This document shows positions 1 to 9,419 of a DNA stretch of 64,000 bases, piece by piece (position 1 is the first letter of the stretch; each line of letters opens with the position of its first letter). Where the stretch lies: assembly GCA_018857735.1 (NCBI GenBank), contig JABMCL010001606.1, forward strand, positions 483,501 to 547,500. Direction: 5' to 3'. This DNA is from Alviniconcha marisindica (taxonomy: Eukaryota; Mollusca; Gastropoda; Provannidae). The position numbers and the translations under genes are program-made. Below the pieces are notes generated by a model. The model ran no database searches. It saw only the letters and a list, made by a program, of their open reading frames with translations, and was not told the DNA's origin.

Positions 1-145
1 CTCTCTCCATCACTGACCCAAAAGAATACTACATAACCTTCCTCTCTCCATCACTGACCCAAAAGAATACTACATGACCAGTTTCTCTCCATCACTGACA
101 TAAAAGAATACTACATGACCCTTCTCTCTCCAGCACTGACATGGG
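1..145. repeat. 41-bp tandem repeat, cut by window start
   Basis: The motif CACTGACCCAAAAGAATAC recurs with an exact 41-bp period (cores at 11, 52, 93 and 134), about 3.5 copies. The array continues to the left of the window. The last copy decays into a short G run at 143. Confidence 0.9.
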
Positions 146-1442
146 GGGGGGCTCTACACCCCAACATGGCGGTGATGCTCTCACCCCCAGGGGCAGCATA
201 CCAGTCCTTCTGGTACGGCCAGCGGGGACGGGGGTGGGGTCCAGGCGGTTAAACTCGTTAACGTCACATGACCCAATTCTGAACAAGATCCGAATTCACG
301 ATCCCCTAAATCTCGTAGACATTGCTGCCACCCACTTTCCACCCTTTCGACCCCCTGATTCAGCCCCCCCCCCCCCCCCCCCTCCTACCCCCAACCCCTC
401 TCCTCTCGCCTCACACACCGTCACCACACACCGTGCGACATTTCTCTGGTCGTCTTTGCGAAATCAAAAATCCAGTCATCTCGGCGTCAATCCTATCACC
501 CCCGGGCACCCTTCTGACAGGGAAATATTGGATTTATCTTTCCCTTGCCCGCTGAGGTTGTCTCCCTTCTAAGCGGGCCGCTTCTGCTTTCTGCCTGTTT
601 GCCATGCGAGTGGCGGAGCGGTCGTCTCGCGCTGTATTGATCTCCCCTGCTCCGCAGGCTTCTCTTCCGGGGAGAGAAAAGCTCGACCAGCAAACAGCCT
701 TATGGGTATATCATCCGTCTGGACCAACAGCAAATTTGTCCTGCAGCCGAAAGGAGTGGTTGTGGCGATGGAAAATGGCCCGGGGTTGGGGGGGGGGGGG
801 GGGGGGGAAGCGGGGACTGTGAACGACGGCAAGCCGCTAAACAAGGCTCGTCCTGTCCATCACCTGTTCTCAAGCGGTGCTCCACTCAAATTTTCCGGAT
901 AAAAAAAAGATTACGCCGAAAGATTGATAACTTGGTGTTGAACGACCAGCGAAGCGTGAAGGAGACAACCATCAGGGCGAAACACTCTTCTTCACGTCAC
1001 AAGTCGAAAACTCCTTCGCCGTCTATCACACGCGCCATTAGAACTATGTTTGATTAAACAGGACTGGCGGAAAAATAAAGGGGAAATAATAACCGCGCAA
1101 TTCCTGCCAGCACTTGAGGCGCTCAGAGCTGTACTCTGGCCTACTCCAAGCTTACAGGACGGAACGCGGTCTTACAATAAAATAAAATACATATCAGGAA
1201 AGAAACGCGGTCTTCACAAATCTCGACTCTCGGCGCAGGGACCTTTAAGTTCCGCGTCCGCAGTACCCCCACCGGAAGTGGAACACAGCGGCTAAAATAA
1301 TTCTTGAACTCCACAGTTTATGTACGCAACACCGCTCATAGCACTTCTTCTTTAGCTGTTGGACACGGTCCGGTGACGGTGCCCTCATCAATCAGCGTCA
1401 CGGCATAACGTGATGACTGACGTCGCTAGTCACTTGTGCGAT
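146..1442. other. No gene seen; homopolymers and repeat debris
   Basis: No convincing coding region. A C19 run lies at 364-382 and a G20 run at 788-807. The segment 1090-1290 shares scattered landmarks (ATTCCTGCCAGCA and TCCGCGTCCGCAG) with dispersed repeat family C seen at 26480, 42160 and 54140, so it is probably an old copy. Confidence 0.5.
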
Positions 1443-1830
1443 GGTGAGCCGCTTTGGCCCGGCGGTAAGGCGTTAGGCTGGTAAGCGAAAAGGACCTCGG
1501 CTCGATGCGCTTCGACCCTCCTAGCTTTCCCTTCAACAACTTGTGGTGTCTGGATACCGTCTTGTGAATTGCCTCCCGTGATTAACGACACAGTAAAATG
1601 GTGTACACCGCTGCCCAGCTCAATGCTGAATCCTTGTGGTTGCAGTAGGTGTAGTCTCCCCTTCCCTGGGATTTCGGTCCCCGCCAGTACCTCTCTGGAG
1701 ACAACTTGGCGTTAAACAAGTCTAACCAAAACCAACAAACCACTTCCCCGCAGTACCATTCTGAGGGTGACAGTGTAGCTTCTGGTATAATTATTATCTC
1801 TCCCTGCTCCCTCTCTTGCTCTCTCTCTCC
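1443..1830 (+). mobile_element. tRNA-derived SINE copy, interrupted
   Basis: The head (1443-1520) has a tRNA-like A box (TTGGCCCGGCGGTAAGGC) and a decayed B box, followed by a body matching the copies at 47046 and 31925 (CCGTCTTGTGAATTGCC, then ACACAGTAAAA). The SINE body landmark CATTCTGAGGGTGACAGTG reappears at about 1758 followed by TATAATTATTATCTC, as in the 47046 copy. The stretch between (about 1610-1750) contains family G sequence absent from the other SINEs, so the element is interrupted or chimeric. It would be transcribed by RNA polymerase III if active; this copy looks old. Confidence 0.7.
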
Positions 1831-2095
1831 TTTCTCTATCTCTCTCCCACCCCCACCCCAGTCTCTCTCTTTCGCAAGCCTTCTACGATTTGGTTCCCGC
1901 CAGAACCTCTTCCGATACAGCTACCTACGAACAGAGGTAAACCGACCATTCTGGCTCTGTGACAGTGACAGTGTTGTTCCGGGTAAAAAGAATCTCCCCC
2001 CCACCCACCCCCACGTCTACCCTCCCCTTCCTTTCGGCATTTCGGTTCCTGCTGGAGCCTCTTCTCCGACAAGCTGGCGCTAAACAAGGTTTACG
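1656..2095 (+). repeat. Dispersed repeat family G, two copies
   Basis: The stretch at 1668-1720 (GGGATTTCGGTCCCCGCCAG, then CTCTGGAGACAACTTGGCG) is repeated in degenerate form at 2035-2092 (CATTTCGGTTCCTGCTGGAG, then GACAAGCTGGCGCTAAACAAG), and inverted at 11572-11625. The spacer is CT-rich with C runs. Type of element unknown. Confidence 0.55.
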
Positions 2096-2261
2096 ACCAC
2101 CCGCGGGCTGTTGTTTCCAAACACTGATTGAAGCCTCGCCTTCCCCAGCTGTCTTGTTTTCTCTCTGCAACGGCTGTCCACGGGACTCCGGGATCCGGTT
2201 TAGCAGCTGCCCGTTGCCATCGGCTCCAGTTTGCTGCATGCCGAATTCTGTCAACGTCTGC

Positions 2262-2537
2262 ATCTCTCCCTGTGTTCGGTGGTCATGTCGGCCGTGTATT
2301 CGGATGTCGTCGTGTCGGCATGTGTTCGGAAGACATGTTGTCCCTGTGTTTGGAGGTCACGTCGGCCGTGAGTTCGGAGGTCAAGTCAGCTGGAGATGTT
2401 GGGAGGTCATGTCGGCCCTGTGTTCGGAGGTTACGTCGGCAATGTGTTCGGAGGTCATGTCAGCCGTGTGTTCGGATGCCGTCGTGTCTACTGTGTGTTC
2501 GGCGGTCATGTCGGCCGTGTGTTCGGCGGTCATGTTC
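2262..2537. repeat. 24-bp minisatellite
   Basis: About 11 copies of a 24-bp unit, GTGTTCGGAGGTCATGTCGG plus four bases, with substitutions and a few partial units. The unit length is a multiple of three, so long open frames are artefacts. Two detached units lie at 2740-2782. Confidence 0.85.

Positions 2538-2540
<3 letters not shown>

Positions 2541-2593
<53 letters not shown>
2541..2593. repeat. (TG)n microsatellite
   Basis: Uninterrupted TG dinucleotides directly abut the end of the 24-bp minisatellite. Confidence 0.98.
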
Positions 2594-2596
<3 letters not shown>

Positions 2597-2739
2597 ATGA
2601 AGTAAGTGAATGTGTATTTTGTTAAATCGTTTGCTGTTTTTGTTGTAGTATGTCGCCACTATTCTTGCTTGCGTACGCGCCTTGGGCTGTTGAAATATTT
2701 TGATAGGCAGGGTGCTTACAAATTTCCATTATTATTATT

Positions 2740-2782
2740 CAGGGGTCATGTCGGAAATGTGTTCGGCGGTCATGTCGGCCGG
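2740..2782. repeat. Detached units of the 24-bp minisatellite
   Basis: About two units with the core GTCATGTCGG-AATGTGTTCGG lie roughly 200 bp from the main array at 2262-2537. They suggest the array was once longer and was split by the (TG)n expansion and the sequence at 2594-2739. Confidence 0.75.
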
Positions 2783-2981
2783 AGATGCGTAACCCTGTGC
2801 GGTTAACAGGACGTTACTGCTGCAGTACTTGTGTTCTTGTGTCTTGTGTTCTTTCAATGTTTCTTTGCAATCCAATCGCTGGATGCTCCGCCGAGGCGAG
2901 ACACACTCATAAGAGGCCATTATTATTAATGTACGTATTCATTGCCGTCCCCCTTCGTGCATCCGTGCGACTGACTCTTCC

Positions 2982-3107
<126 letters not shown>

Positions 3108-3189
3108 AAAAACAACAACAACACCTACAACAACAACCAACACATAAAAACGAAAACCACCACAAACACGTCAGTGCCCATTCAAGACA

Positions 3190-4893
3190 GAAAAGGAGCC
3201 CGTGGTAACCAAGACAAAAGAGGACAGCGAGATGACCAAGACAGAAGAGGGCCATGAACTGACCAAGACAGAAGAGGACCAACTGTCCAAGACAAAATAG
3301 GACAGCGATATGACCAAGACAGAAGAGGACCAACTGACCAAGACAAAATAGGACAGCGATATGACCAAGACAGAAGAGGACCAACTGACCAAGACAGAAG
3401 AGGACCATGAACAGACCAAGACAGAAGAGGACCATGAACTGTCTAAGACAAAATAGGACAGTGAACTGTCCAAGACAAAATAGGACAGCGAGATGACCAA
3501 GACAGAAGAGGACCATGAGCTGACCAAGACAGAAGAGGACCATGAACTGACCAAGACAGAAGAGGACCATGAACTGACCACGACAGAAGAGGACCATGAA
3601 CTGACCAAGACAGAAGAGGATCATGAACTGACCACGACAGAAGAGGACCATGAACTGACCAAGACAGAAGAGGACCATGAACTGACCACGACAGAAGAGG
3701 ACCATGAACTGACCAAGACAGAAGAGGACCATGAACTGACCACGACAGAAGAGGACCATGAACAGACCAAGACAGAAGAGGACCAACTGACCAAGACAAA
3801 AGAGGACAGCGATATGACCAAGACAGAAGAGGACCATGAACAGACCAAGACAGAAGAGGACCAACTGACCAAGACAAAAGAGGACAGCGATATGACCAAA
3901 ACAGAAGAGGACCATGAACAGACCAAGACAGAAGAGGACCAACTGACCAAGACAAAAGAGGACAGCGATATGACCAAGACAGAAGAGGACCATGAACAGA
4001 CCAAGACAGAAGAGGACCAACTGACCAAGACAAAAGAGGACGGCGATATGACCAAGACAGAAGAGGACCATGAACAGACCAAGACAGAAGAGGACCATGA
4101 ACTGTCCAAGACAAAAGAGGACAGCGAGATGACCAAGACAGAAGAGGACCATGAGCTGACCAAGACAGAAGAGGACCATGAACTGACCAAGACAGAAGAG
4201 GACCATGAACTGACCAAGACAGAAGAGGACCATGAACTGACCAAGACAGAAGAGGACCATGAACTGACCAAGACAGAAGAGGACCATGAACTGACCAAGA
4301 CAGAAGAGGACCATGAACTGACCAAGACAGAAGAGGACCATGAACTGACCACGACAGAAGAGGACCATGAACTGACCAAGACAGAAGAGGACCATGAACT
4401 GACCAAGACAGAAGAGGACCATGAACTGACCAAGACAGAAGAGGACCATGAACTGACTAAGACAGAAGAGGACCATGAACTGACCACGACAGAAGAGGAC
4501 CATGAATTGACCAAGACAGAAGAGGACCATGAACTGACCAAGACAGAAGAGGACTAACTGACCAAGACAGAAGAGGACCATGAGCTGACCAAGACAGCAG
4601 AGGACCATGAACTGACCAAGACAGAAGAAGACCATGAACTGACCAAGACAGTAGAGGACCACGAACTGTCCAAGAGAGAAAAAAAGAGGACCATGAACTG
4701 ACCAAGAGAGAAGAAAGAGGACCATGAACTGACCAAGAGAGAAAAAAGAGGACCATGAACTGACCAAGAGAGAAAAAAGAGGACCATGAACTGACCAAGA
4801 GAGAGAAAAGAGGACCATGAACTGAGCAGGAGAGAAAAAAGAGGACCATGAACTGACCAAGAGAGAAAAAAGAGGACCATGAACTGACCAAGA
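3190..4893. repeat. Large 27-bp VNTR with higher-order structure
   Basis: About 60 units of GACCAAGACAGAAGAGGACC plus seven bases (27 bp; 24-bp variants). Between about 3748 and 4080 a higher-order unit of 27+24+27 bp (78 bp) repeats four times. From about 4676 the unit changes to about 31 bp with an AGAGAGAAAAAAGAGG core. Because 27 and 24 are multiples of three, several frames are open: plus strand 3493-4557 would give 354 residues of a TKTEEDHEL nonapeptide, and the minus strand 664 residues of a hydrophobic MVLFCLGQF nonapeptide. Earlier units (3298, 3349) carry TAG in the plus frame, there are no flanking splice or start signals of note, and both strands are open, so I read it as a non-coding minisatellite. 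Confidence 0.9.
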
Positions 4894-5689
4894 CATATTG
4901 GTTTGTTCGTCACGTGTCACGCGGACGGTTGAATTATCGGCTTTTAACTGACGATCAAGCCGCCTGCTGCAAAACCGGGAAGGAGGGGGTGTGGGGAGGG
5001 GGGTCAGTGGGGGAGGAGGTCAGTGGGGGAGGAGGGGGAAGCAGACGGAGGAGGGTTGAAAAGACAGGAAGAAAAAAAATCGGCGCGCCTTTTCGGCTTT
5101 TGTCTCCGAGGTTTTTTGTTTTCCCAGCGCTCTAGGAATCAAAAGGAATTTAGAAGTTAGCGAACCTTAGGCACAATGGACCCTGGCGGAAGAGCCTAAT
5201 GAATATGCACACACATTCTGCTGATGTAGCAGACGATCGTGCTGCTTTTTTGCCACACTCCGTTCCTCCTAAATAACACGACCCCGCACACCCACTCGCC
5301 TTGAAAATGTCATCAGTGGTTCTGACAATGAATACGACCTCCCCTTCCCTCTCCGGGGAAAGGAGTATTCCTGGACTCCTTCAACTCTAACCTCAAAACG
5401 CTTCATTTTCTAAACAATAGACAAGCCATGTTTTCCCCTCTCGCGCTGCTGAAATAGGAAACCTCTGGCCGACTCTCGGTCGCAAAACGCATCTCGTAAC
5501 TCAAAAGTGATCTTTGCTTCAATCTGGCAGCCAAATAATCGATGATAATTACCGTATTTTTGTTTTTTGCGACGATTACTTCTTTGTTAGCTTCCTTTGG
5601 TGACTGTTTTTCATCGGAAAAGCCTCTGCTGACAGCCCCTTTTTTCACGTCTTAATACACATCCCCTACGTTTAGCGATGCTTAGGTGT
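4894..5689. other. No gene seen
   Basis: Mostly unique DNA with a G-rich stretch at 4981-5050 and an A run near 5075. No exon or known element recognised. Confidence 0.5.
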
Positions 5690-5880
5690 GTCAGCCGGGA
5701 TTATTTCCGCATGCTGACGGTGGTTTCTTGCATTAGTATCGGGCTGACGTCCTCTCGCCATTATGTGCCGGTGTTCACTGATGAGCTACTCAGGTAGCGA
5801 AACACGTGTCTGACTTAGGCACGAAACATAATAAATCAGACCTCTGATAACCACGCTGGCCTCTGCTTAGCATTGCGACC
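5690..5880 (+). mobile_element. Dispersed repeat family H, copy 1 (hammerhead-bearing)
   Basis: Matches 8857-9066 in the same orientation over about 190 bp: shared blocks CATGCTGACG, TTAGTATCGGGCTGACGTCC, ATGTGCCGGTG, the hammerhead core, and CTGATAACCACGCTGGCCTC. It ends in a C run and (AC)n at 5880-5908. It sits in an intron or downstream of the kinesin exon at 6392, in antisense orientation to the kinesin transcript. Family knowledge: type I hammerheads with a tiny stem III occur in Penelope-like elements, retrozymes and satellite DNAs of animals. No protein coding part is visible, so which of these it derives from is open. Confidence 0.75.
5760..5832 (+). ncRNA. Hammerhead self-cleaving ribozyme, type I
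   Basis: All conserved core elements are in order. CUGAUGA is at 5778-5784. Stem II is a perfect 5-bp hairpin, GCUAC (5785-5789), loop UCAG, GUAGC (5794-5798), including the conserved closing G-C pair. GAA-A follows at 5799-5802. Stem III is minimal: ACA (5802-5804), CG loop, UGU (5807-5809), then C17 at 5810, so cleavage is predicted between 5810 and 5811. Stem I closes outside: UCA (5775-5777) with UGA (5811-5813), an internal loop (5 nt against 4 nt), then GUGCC (5765-5769) with GGCAC (5818-5822), and further AUUAU with AUAAU. The internal loop in stem I could make the tertiary contact with loop II typical of natural hammerheads. Activity is inferred; short stem III forms often need dimers. 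Confidence 0.85.
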
Positions 5881-5909
5881 CCCCCCCCCCACACACACAC
5901 ACACACACT
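5879..5909. repeat. C run and (AC)n at the end of family H copy 1
   Basis: About 13 C residues followed by about nine AC units, directly after the family H repeat. Confidence 0.95.
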
Positions 5910-6261
5910 TTACTTGCTTATTTTTTCTATACTTGGACCGTACTACTAAACAAACTGACTCAACCGAAGTACTGAATGGACTCTGAGCGTATTACGGAGG
6001 CTATAGGTGCGCGTGCACCACAGGGAGTCAGGTGTCGTTACTGACTGCGAACTGCTCAACTTGTACTTTACGAGAGATCGCACAAGAAGGACAAAAGGCG
6101 CATAATAATTATGAAAAGCCAACTGCAAGTAAGGAGGACAAAAAACTTATGGACGTGCTTTACACTTACATGAAGGTATCGACTTCGTCCTTTGTCTGAA
6201 ATCCCCACCCTTCCCGAAAGTGAGAATAAAACCACAAAGTCAACGAAACAAGAAAACACGC

Positions 6262-6280
6262 ACGCACGCACACGCACACG

Positions 6281-6357
<77 letters not shown>
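6262..6357. repeat. ACGC/(AC)n microsatellite
   Basis: Short ACGC and CACGA variants lead into about 37 AC units. It ends 34 bp from the splice donor of the kinesin exon 6392-6572, unusually close to an exon. Confidence 0.97.
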
Positions 6358-6360
<3 letters not shown>

Positions 6361-6391
6361 GCGTGCCCTAAGTGTGGAGTGCAGGGTTTAC

Positions 6392-6572
6392 CCTTTGGGG
6401 TCCAGCAGGTCGTGGACCTTCTCGTTGTAGATCTCCATGTAGGACACCTCCACCTTGCACGACAGCTCCGCGTGGGTCCGGGCGGCGATGCGGTCAAACA
6501 GCTGGTCACACAGGCGTGGGATGATGCCCTTCTGGCTCCGAGAGCCCATCATAGTGTACGACTTGCCTGAAC
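6392..6572 (-). CDS. KIF13: Kinesin-3 motor domain exon (P-loop second half to DLLDPKG), KIF13-like
   Basis: A 181-nt internal exon. Acceptor CTGCGCAG on the minus strand precedes the last two bases of a Gly codon; the donor is GG/GTAAAC after DPKG. It encodes the end of the Walker A P-loop (SGKSYTMMG, nucleotide binding), then [10 protein letters not shown] and the strongly conserved [20 protein letters not shown]. Spliced to 7106-7198 it gives GQTGSGKS. Kinesin-3 KIF13 proteins are plus-end microtubule motors carrying membrane and polarity cargo through a FHA domain and a tail, none of which lies in this window. The segment between PRLC and VEV has the same length as in human KIF13B. The next exon (expected to start after DPKG and lead to switch I) was not found at lower coordinates. 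The split of this gene from KIF1 and KIF16B is by sequence feel, so the subfamily is fairly but not fully certain. Confidence 0.93.
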
Positions 6573-6727
6573 CTGCGCAGTAGGGACAGACCATAAGCAG
6601 GGGCAGACCACAGTGTACGACAAAAGTGAAATTCCTGACATTCGAAAAAATCACTCACAATACTTTTGTAGAAAGTGCAGATTCTCCTCCACTGTTCGAA
6701 GGCTAGTCAAAGGGAAACCGGTTTTCA

Positions 6728-6803
6728 AAAGTAACAACGCAAAATCTTAATTCAAAGCATTAAACAAGTAACAACGCAAAATCTTAATTCAAAGTATTAA
6801 ACA
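6728..6803. repeat. 37-bp tandem duplication in kinesin intron
   Basis: AAGTAACAACGCAAAATC and the following bases occur twice with a 37-bp offset and one difference. It lies in the 533-bp intron between the exons at 6392 and 7106. Confidence 0.9.
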
Positions 6804-7105
6804 ATCATCTGGAGGAAAACACGCACGCATTTACGCTCGCACGCACCCCCCCCCCCCCACACACACACAGAGAAATGAGACGGCCGCTAAAGCCATGTTT
6901 ACGAACAACGTCCGCACTTCTTTTTTTTACTGTAAATCCGATCATCATAAAACATCACAGCAACACGCCGTATCAGAAGTATATTTCAGTTTCACTCAGC
7001 ATCCAAGCTCCAAACGTCCCCACGGACGGTAAGTCAGTTATATCCCGGTAACAGGAGTGATTCCTCCTCAAAAAGGCGGTGACAACGAGAGGTTTCCATT
7101 CAGAC

Positions 7106-7198
7106 CTGTCTGGCCGTACGCGAAGATGCAGCCATTGTAGCCCTCGAAGGCCCGCTCCAGGATGTCGCTGCCAACGCAGGCAAACACATGCTCCTGAC
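7106..7198 (-). CDS. KIF13: Kinesin-3 motor domain exon (GQEHVF to FAYGQTG), KIF13-like
   Basis: A 93-nt exon. Acceptor GGTGCAG precedes GT CAG GAG; donor ACA G/GTCTGA. Both ends are phase 1 and fit the neighbouring exons exactly. It encodes QEHVFACVGSDILERAFEGY then NGCIFAYGQT, the helix alpha1 to P-loop entry typical of kinesin-3. The first codon is a Gly split with the exon at 12059-12116 and the last base starts the Gly of the P-loop. The intron on its 5' side is about 4.86 kb and full of repeats. Confidence 0.92.
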
Positions 7199-7397
7199 CT
7201 GCACCCAGAGCGACGTTGGCATATGATAGACGGCAAGGAAAGGAAAGACAGTAGATAAAATGATTGGGGGGGGGGTATGTATACACACCATTTAACTATA
7301 TTTTGAAGGGGAAGGAGCCCCCTGCCTGACAATGCTCCCACCCCAACCGAAAAAAAGTGACTGACCCAAGAAAAAGACGTCGGACAAAAACAAAAAC

Positions 7398-7478
<81 letters not shown>

Positions 7479-7553
7479 TACGCACACACAGACAGACAGA
7501 CACACACACACACACACACAGACACACACACACACACACACACAACAACAACA
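7398..7553. repeat. (AG)n, ACAG and (AC)n compound microsatellite
   Basis: About 38 AG units, then ACAG steps, then AC with one interruption and a few AAC units. It lies in the large kinesin intron. Confidence 0.97.
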
Positions 7554-7945
7554 ACAGCGGGAGGCGAAAAAAGAGAGGCCAAGTCGTGTCAAGTAAGGGT
7601 TTAACTCCAAACTGAATAAGCCTCGCTACTGGCTGCAATTTGTGACGCATAATTTCAATATTTCCACCCTTCGCCGCCTCGTTTTCACGCCCGGCCTGGC
7701 AATATTCCACAAAACCAGATTGAGTCCAAAAACTGCAGGCCCCCTGGCCCTTTGCGTGTGCGTCTGCCTGCTCTCCCCTGTTTAACGCTCTCCGTTTCCG
7801 AGGCCAGAAACGTGCGTCAGGGACAGACTCCGTTTTGGACAGCTTTTCCTGACAGGTCACTGCCCGGCGACACGCGCCACACTGCCGCCCCCTTCCCACC
7901 CCAAATCCCCCAAGCCAAACCAGCCCGGGGTGGATTTCACGTTAT

Positions 7946-8530
7946 GCCCGTTCTTAACAGGGCGAATGTTTGTTCGCCGAACATACTTCGGACAGTTCGA
8001 CGAACTATGATTCGTTTCTTAATTGAACTTTTAGTTCGCCGAACATGGTTCGGACAGTCCAAACTTTACTTCGTTCTCAACTGGCTCGTAATGAGACGCA
8101 AGCTTCGGCCCGAACTTGCGGCAGACGCGCAGCAGACAGCATGATCGAAGATGTAGGCTAAAGTCAATATACTTTCATCATCCCTCACAGGGTAATTCAA
8201 CTAACTACTATCTCATTCTGGGTCTCCGAGACAAGGCTGCGTCAACAAATAAACAAATTCTCTCGGAAGCGAGCGAAGAACCTAGCGACACTGTCATCCA
8301 TTTTTATTTTTTCTTCATCCACAGGAGAGCTCTGCTCTCAGCCAATCAGAGGCAATGATCGTCGAATAGGGCGAATGTTCCCAGAACATGTTGAGCGAAG
8401 CTTTCTGGACCCCGAATATAGCTTCGAACTAGGTTCGCGAAGAAAAGTTCGCCCAATTAAGAACCAACTAGCTTCGCCGAATACTTCCAACTAGGTTCGC
8501 GAACAAACATTCGCCCAATTAAGAACGGGC
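7946..8530. mobile_element. MITE with GCCCGTTCTTAA inverted termini
   Basis: The left end GCCCGTTCTTAACAGGGCG-AATGTTTGTTCGC mirrors the right end over more than 30 bp with few mismatches. Flanks are TTAT (7942-7945) and TTAA (8531-8534), suggesting a TTAA or TTA target duplication. Inside each end are further copies of GTTCGCCGAAC-like and TTCTTAATTGGGCGAA-like motifs, direct and inverted; the right end has a 75-100 bp stretch duplicated almost exactly. Length 585 bp, no coding capacity. TTAA would suggest piggyBac or Kolobok mobilisation and TTA a Harbinger type; I cannot decide. It lies in the large kinesin intron. Confidence 0.8.
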
Positions 8531-8693
8531 TTAAGGCGAAAAATACGAGTTTCCCCTGCATGATCAACACCACCACCATTGAAATACCAACGAAACGCCA
8601 ATCATCTCAAACAATTCCCCCCCCCCCATCAATGTACAAATCATCCCGGATCGTTTTCTGCATAGATTGGGAGGGTTTCCGGCATGTGCGTGC

Positions 8694-8732
8694 GTGTGTT
8701 TGTGTGCGTGCGTGCGTGGGTGGGTGGGTGCG

Positions 8733-8774
<42 letters not shown>

Positions 8775-8817
8775 GTGTGTTGTGTTGTGTTGTGTTGTGT
8801 TGTGTTGTGTTGTTGTG

Positions 8818-8852
<35 letters not shown>
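8694..8852. repeat. Compound TG/TGCG/TTGTG microsatellite
   Basis: TGCG and GGTGG variants, then (TG)n, then about nine TTGTG/TGTTG units, then (TG)n up to the start of family H copy 2. It may be a degenerate 3' tail of a neighbouring element. Confidence 0.95.
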
Positions 8853-8856
8853 CCGA

Positions 8857-9066
8857 GAGTATTCTCCCATGCTGACGAGTCTACCACATATTCGGTGGTT
8901 TTCTTTCGTTAGTATTGGGTTGATATCCTTTCACCAGTATGTGCCGGTGGTCACTGATGAGCTACTCAGATAGAGAAACACGTGTCTGCATGACCTACAT
9001 AATAATGCTCCTCACCAGAATCAGATTTATGATAACCCCGCTGCTCTCTGTTTTGCTTTGGGGCAG
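8857..9066 (+). mobile_element. Dispersed repeat family H, copy 2 (decayed hammerhead)
   Basis: Same family and orientation as 5690-5880. The hammerhead core is still readable: CUGAUGA at 8954-8960, GAAAC at 8975-8979, GUGUC ending 8986. Stem II has lost its closing G-C pair (G8961 against A8974) and the loop-closing pair (C8965 against A8970), and stem I no longer pairs beyond two bases. The ribozyme here is predicted weak or dead. Kinesin exons lie between the two copies, so they are separate insertions and not the two ends of one retrozyme. Confidence 0.7.
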
Positions 9067-9130
9067 CAAAAATCTGATTTGGCTCCAAGGAGGGACTAAT
9101 GCACCCAAAAGGCTCTTTCTGAAGGAAGTA

Positions 9131-9160
9131 GGACTCTCTCTCTCTCTCTCTGTGCCCCGG

Positions 9161-9210
<50 letters not shown>

Positions 9211-9226
9211 TATATATATTGTGTGT

Positions 9227-9271
<45 letters not shown>
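9131..9271. repeat. (TC)n, (AT)n and (GT)n compound microsatellite
   Basis: Short CT tract, about 25 AT units (with an internal AATAT step), then about 22 GT units. The AT part can form a cruciform. Confidence 0.97.
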
Positions 9272-9273
<2 letters not shown>

Positions 9274-9419
9274 CCACATGCAGAAAACACTCGCGCAATG
9301 CGAGAACCACTCCGGGATGTTTTTTTGTTTGTTTTGTGGGTTTTTCCCCCATGGGAGACCTTGTGATGCATGGCCTCGGGTCGGACAGTAATACGCCTGA
9401 GTGGGCGCTCCCTAACTTC

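Noticed and set aside
3493..4557. A 354-residue plus-strand acidic repeat protein
   Set aside because: Units just upstream carry TAG in frame and there is no promoter, splice or start support; treated as a minisatellite.
5690..9066. The two family H copies as ends of one retrozyme or Penelope-like element
   Set aside because: Two kinesin exons in frame lie between them, so the interval is host gene DNA.
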